Source: Oricola sp. (lineage in GTDB: Bacteria > Pseudomonadota > Alphaproteobacteria > Rhizobiales > Rhizobiaceae). From it: a stretch of 64,000 bases of DNA. Shown here piece by piece: positions 63,681-64,000 of this stretch. Positions within the stretch are counted from its first letter, which is position 1; the number at the start of each line of letters is the position of its first letter. The stretch spans positions 186,001 to 250,000 of the forward strand of contig NZ_JALEGV010000014.1 in NCBI RefSeq assembly GCF_022763245.1, written 5' to 3'. The notes beneath the pieces are model-generated. The model searched no databases and was not told where the DNA came from. It saw only the letters and a program-made list of their open reading frames with translations. A program made the translations under genes and the position numbers.

Positions 63681-64000
63681 TCAGTTGCCGCCAATCGCAT
63701 GGCGAAAGGCTTCGTAAGAGGCCTTGGGAGTCCGCTTCTGGGTCTCGTAGTCCACATGCACCATCCCGAAGCGTTTGGCATAGCCCTGCGCCCATTCGTA
63801 ATTGTCGAGGAGCGACCAGCCGAAATAGCCCTGCACCGGCGCGCCGTCGGCGATCGCCCGCAGCACGGCCTTCATGTGCGCGTCGAAATAATCGACGCGG
63901 ATGGCGTCGTCGACGCGCCCGTTTTCGACGTGATCGTCCCAGGCCATGCCGTTCTCGGTGACGATAATCGGCGTGTCCTTCGTATAGTCGCGATGCAGGC
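63681..64000 (-). CDS. Beta-glucosidase, glycoside hydrolase family 1 (partial, C-terminal part)
   Basis: The frame runs off the right edge, so only the last 106 residues are visible. It contains PIIVTENGMAWDD, whose Glu (codon 63954-63956) is the family 1 catalytic nucleophile. VDYFDAHMKAVLRAIADG and GYFGWSLLDNYEWAQGYAKRFG, the sugar-binding region, follow. It would hydrolyse beta-glucosides in the cytoplasm. It ends 60 bp from the presumed fdxA promoter region. Confidence 0.92.
   Translation of the reverse strand, partial: LHRDYTKDTPIIVTENGMAWDDHVENGRVDDAIRVDYFDAHMKAVLRAIADGAPVQGYFGWSLLDNYEWAQGYAKRFGMVHVDYETQKRTPKASYEAFRHAIGGN

Overview
The window is GC-rich chromosomal DNA from an alphaproteobacterium, most likely a Hyphomicrobiales (Rhizobiales) member of the Phyllobacteriaceae/Mesorhizobium type. 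The evidence is a 1,600-residue NAD-glutamate dehydrogenase, an RpoH2-type sigma factor, a PhaR-phaA-phaB locus, a DUF1674 protein, the rsmB/heparinase-like/purH gene order, a CarD-fdxA pair, and ribosome-binding sites matched to the alphaproteobacterial 16S 3' end. I saw no insertion sequence, integrase, phage gene or CRISPR array, so this reads as core chromosome carrying catabolic and uptake modules.

Layout. 1-2639: the end of a TRAP transporter operon (DctP tail, DctQ, DctM) with a racemase-like protein lacking both usual catalytic cysteines. 3002-3078: tRNA-Arg(CCG). 3.5-9.7 kb: a catabolic module of a two-subunit aconitase X, a TAXI-type TRAP receptor, a fused TRAP permease and a beta-hydroxyacid dehydrogenase. 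9.7-11.7 kb: a metallophosphoesterase and a glycosyltransferase. 11.7-20.2 kb: a probable aromatic or phenylpropanoid module of two MarR regulators, an FAA-hydrolase-family enzyme, a DctPQM transporter, a feruloyl-CoA-synthase-like ligase and an acyl-CoA dehydrogenase. 20.3-31.9 kb: pyruvate carboxylase, a DUF3309 peptide, a DeoR/VOC/MFS cluster, LysR with a divergent reductase, an M15-type peptidase-like protein, acetyl-CoA synthetase and a secreted unknown. 32.0-32.2 kb: an orphan structured RNA carrying a 21-codon ORF. 32.2-50.1 kb: a Tad/VWA protein, DUF1674, htpX, rsmB, a heparinase-like protein, purH, an MFS protein, glutamate dehydrogenase, pdxY, carbonic anhydrase and small proteins. 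49.5-52.4 kb: the PHB genes phaR, phaA and phaB. 52.5-59.5 kb: Uup, a small lipoprotein, thiN and a TPP-riboswitch-controlled thiBPQ operon. 59.6-64 kb: an M48 protease, rpoH, carD, fdxA and the C-terminus of a GH1 beta-glucosidase.

The genes give a picture of a heterotroph that scavenges organic acids and thiamine (three TRAP systems plus ThiBPQ) and feeds acyl-CoA and C3/C2 units into central metabolism (acs, pyc, gdh), storing surplus as PHB. The most unusual features are RNA-level. A structured transcript at 32.02-32.21 kb has a 15-nt perfect complement to the 16S rRNA 3' end in front of a 21-codon ORF. A 13-nt inverted repeat covers the ribosome-binding site and start of the secreted protein at 31.5 kb. 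Hairpins involve the initiation regions of acnX, a MarR gene and thiB. The best candidate for an undescribed pathway is the acnX/TAXI-TRAP/dehydrogenase module, which lacks the usual hydroxyproline-pathway partners.
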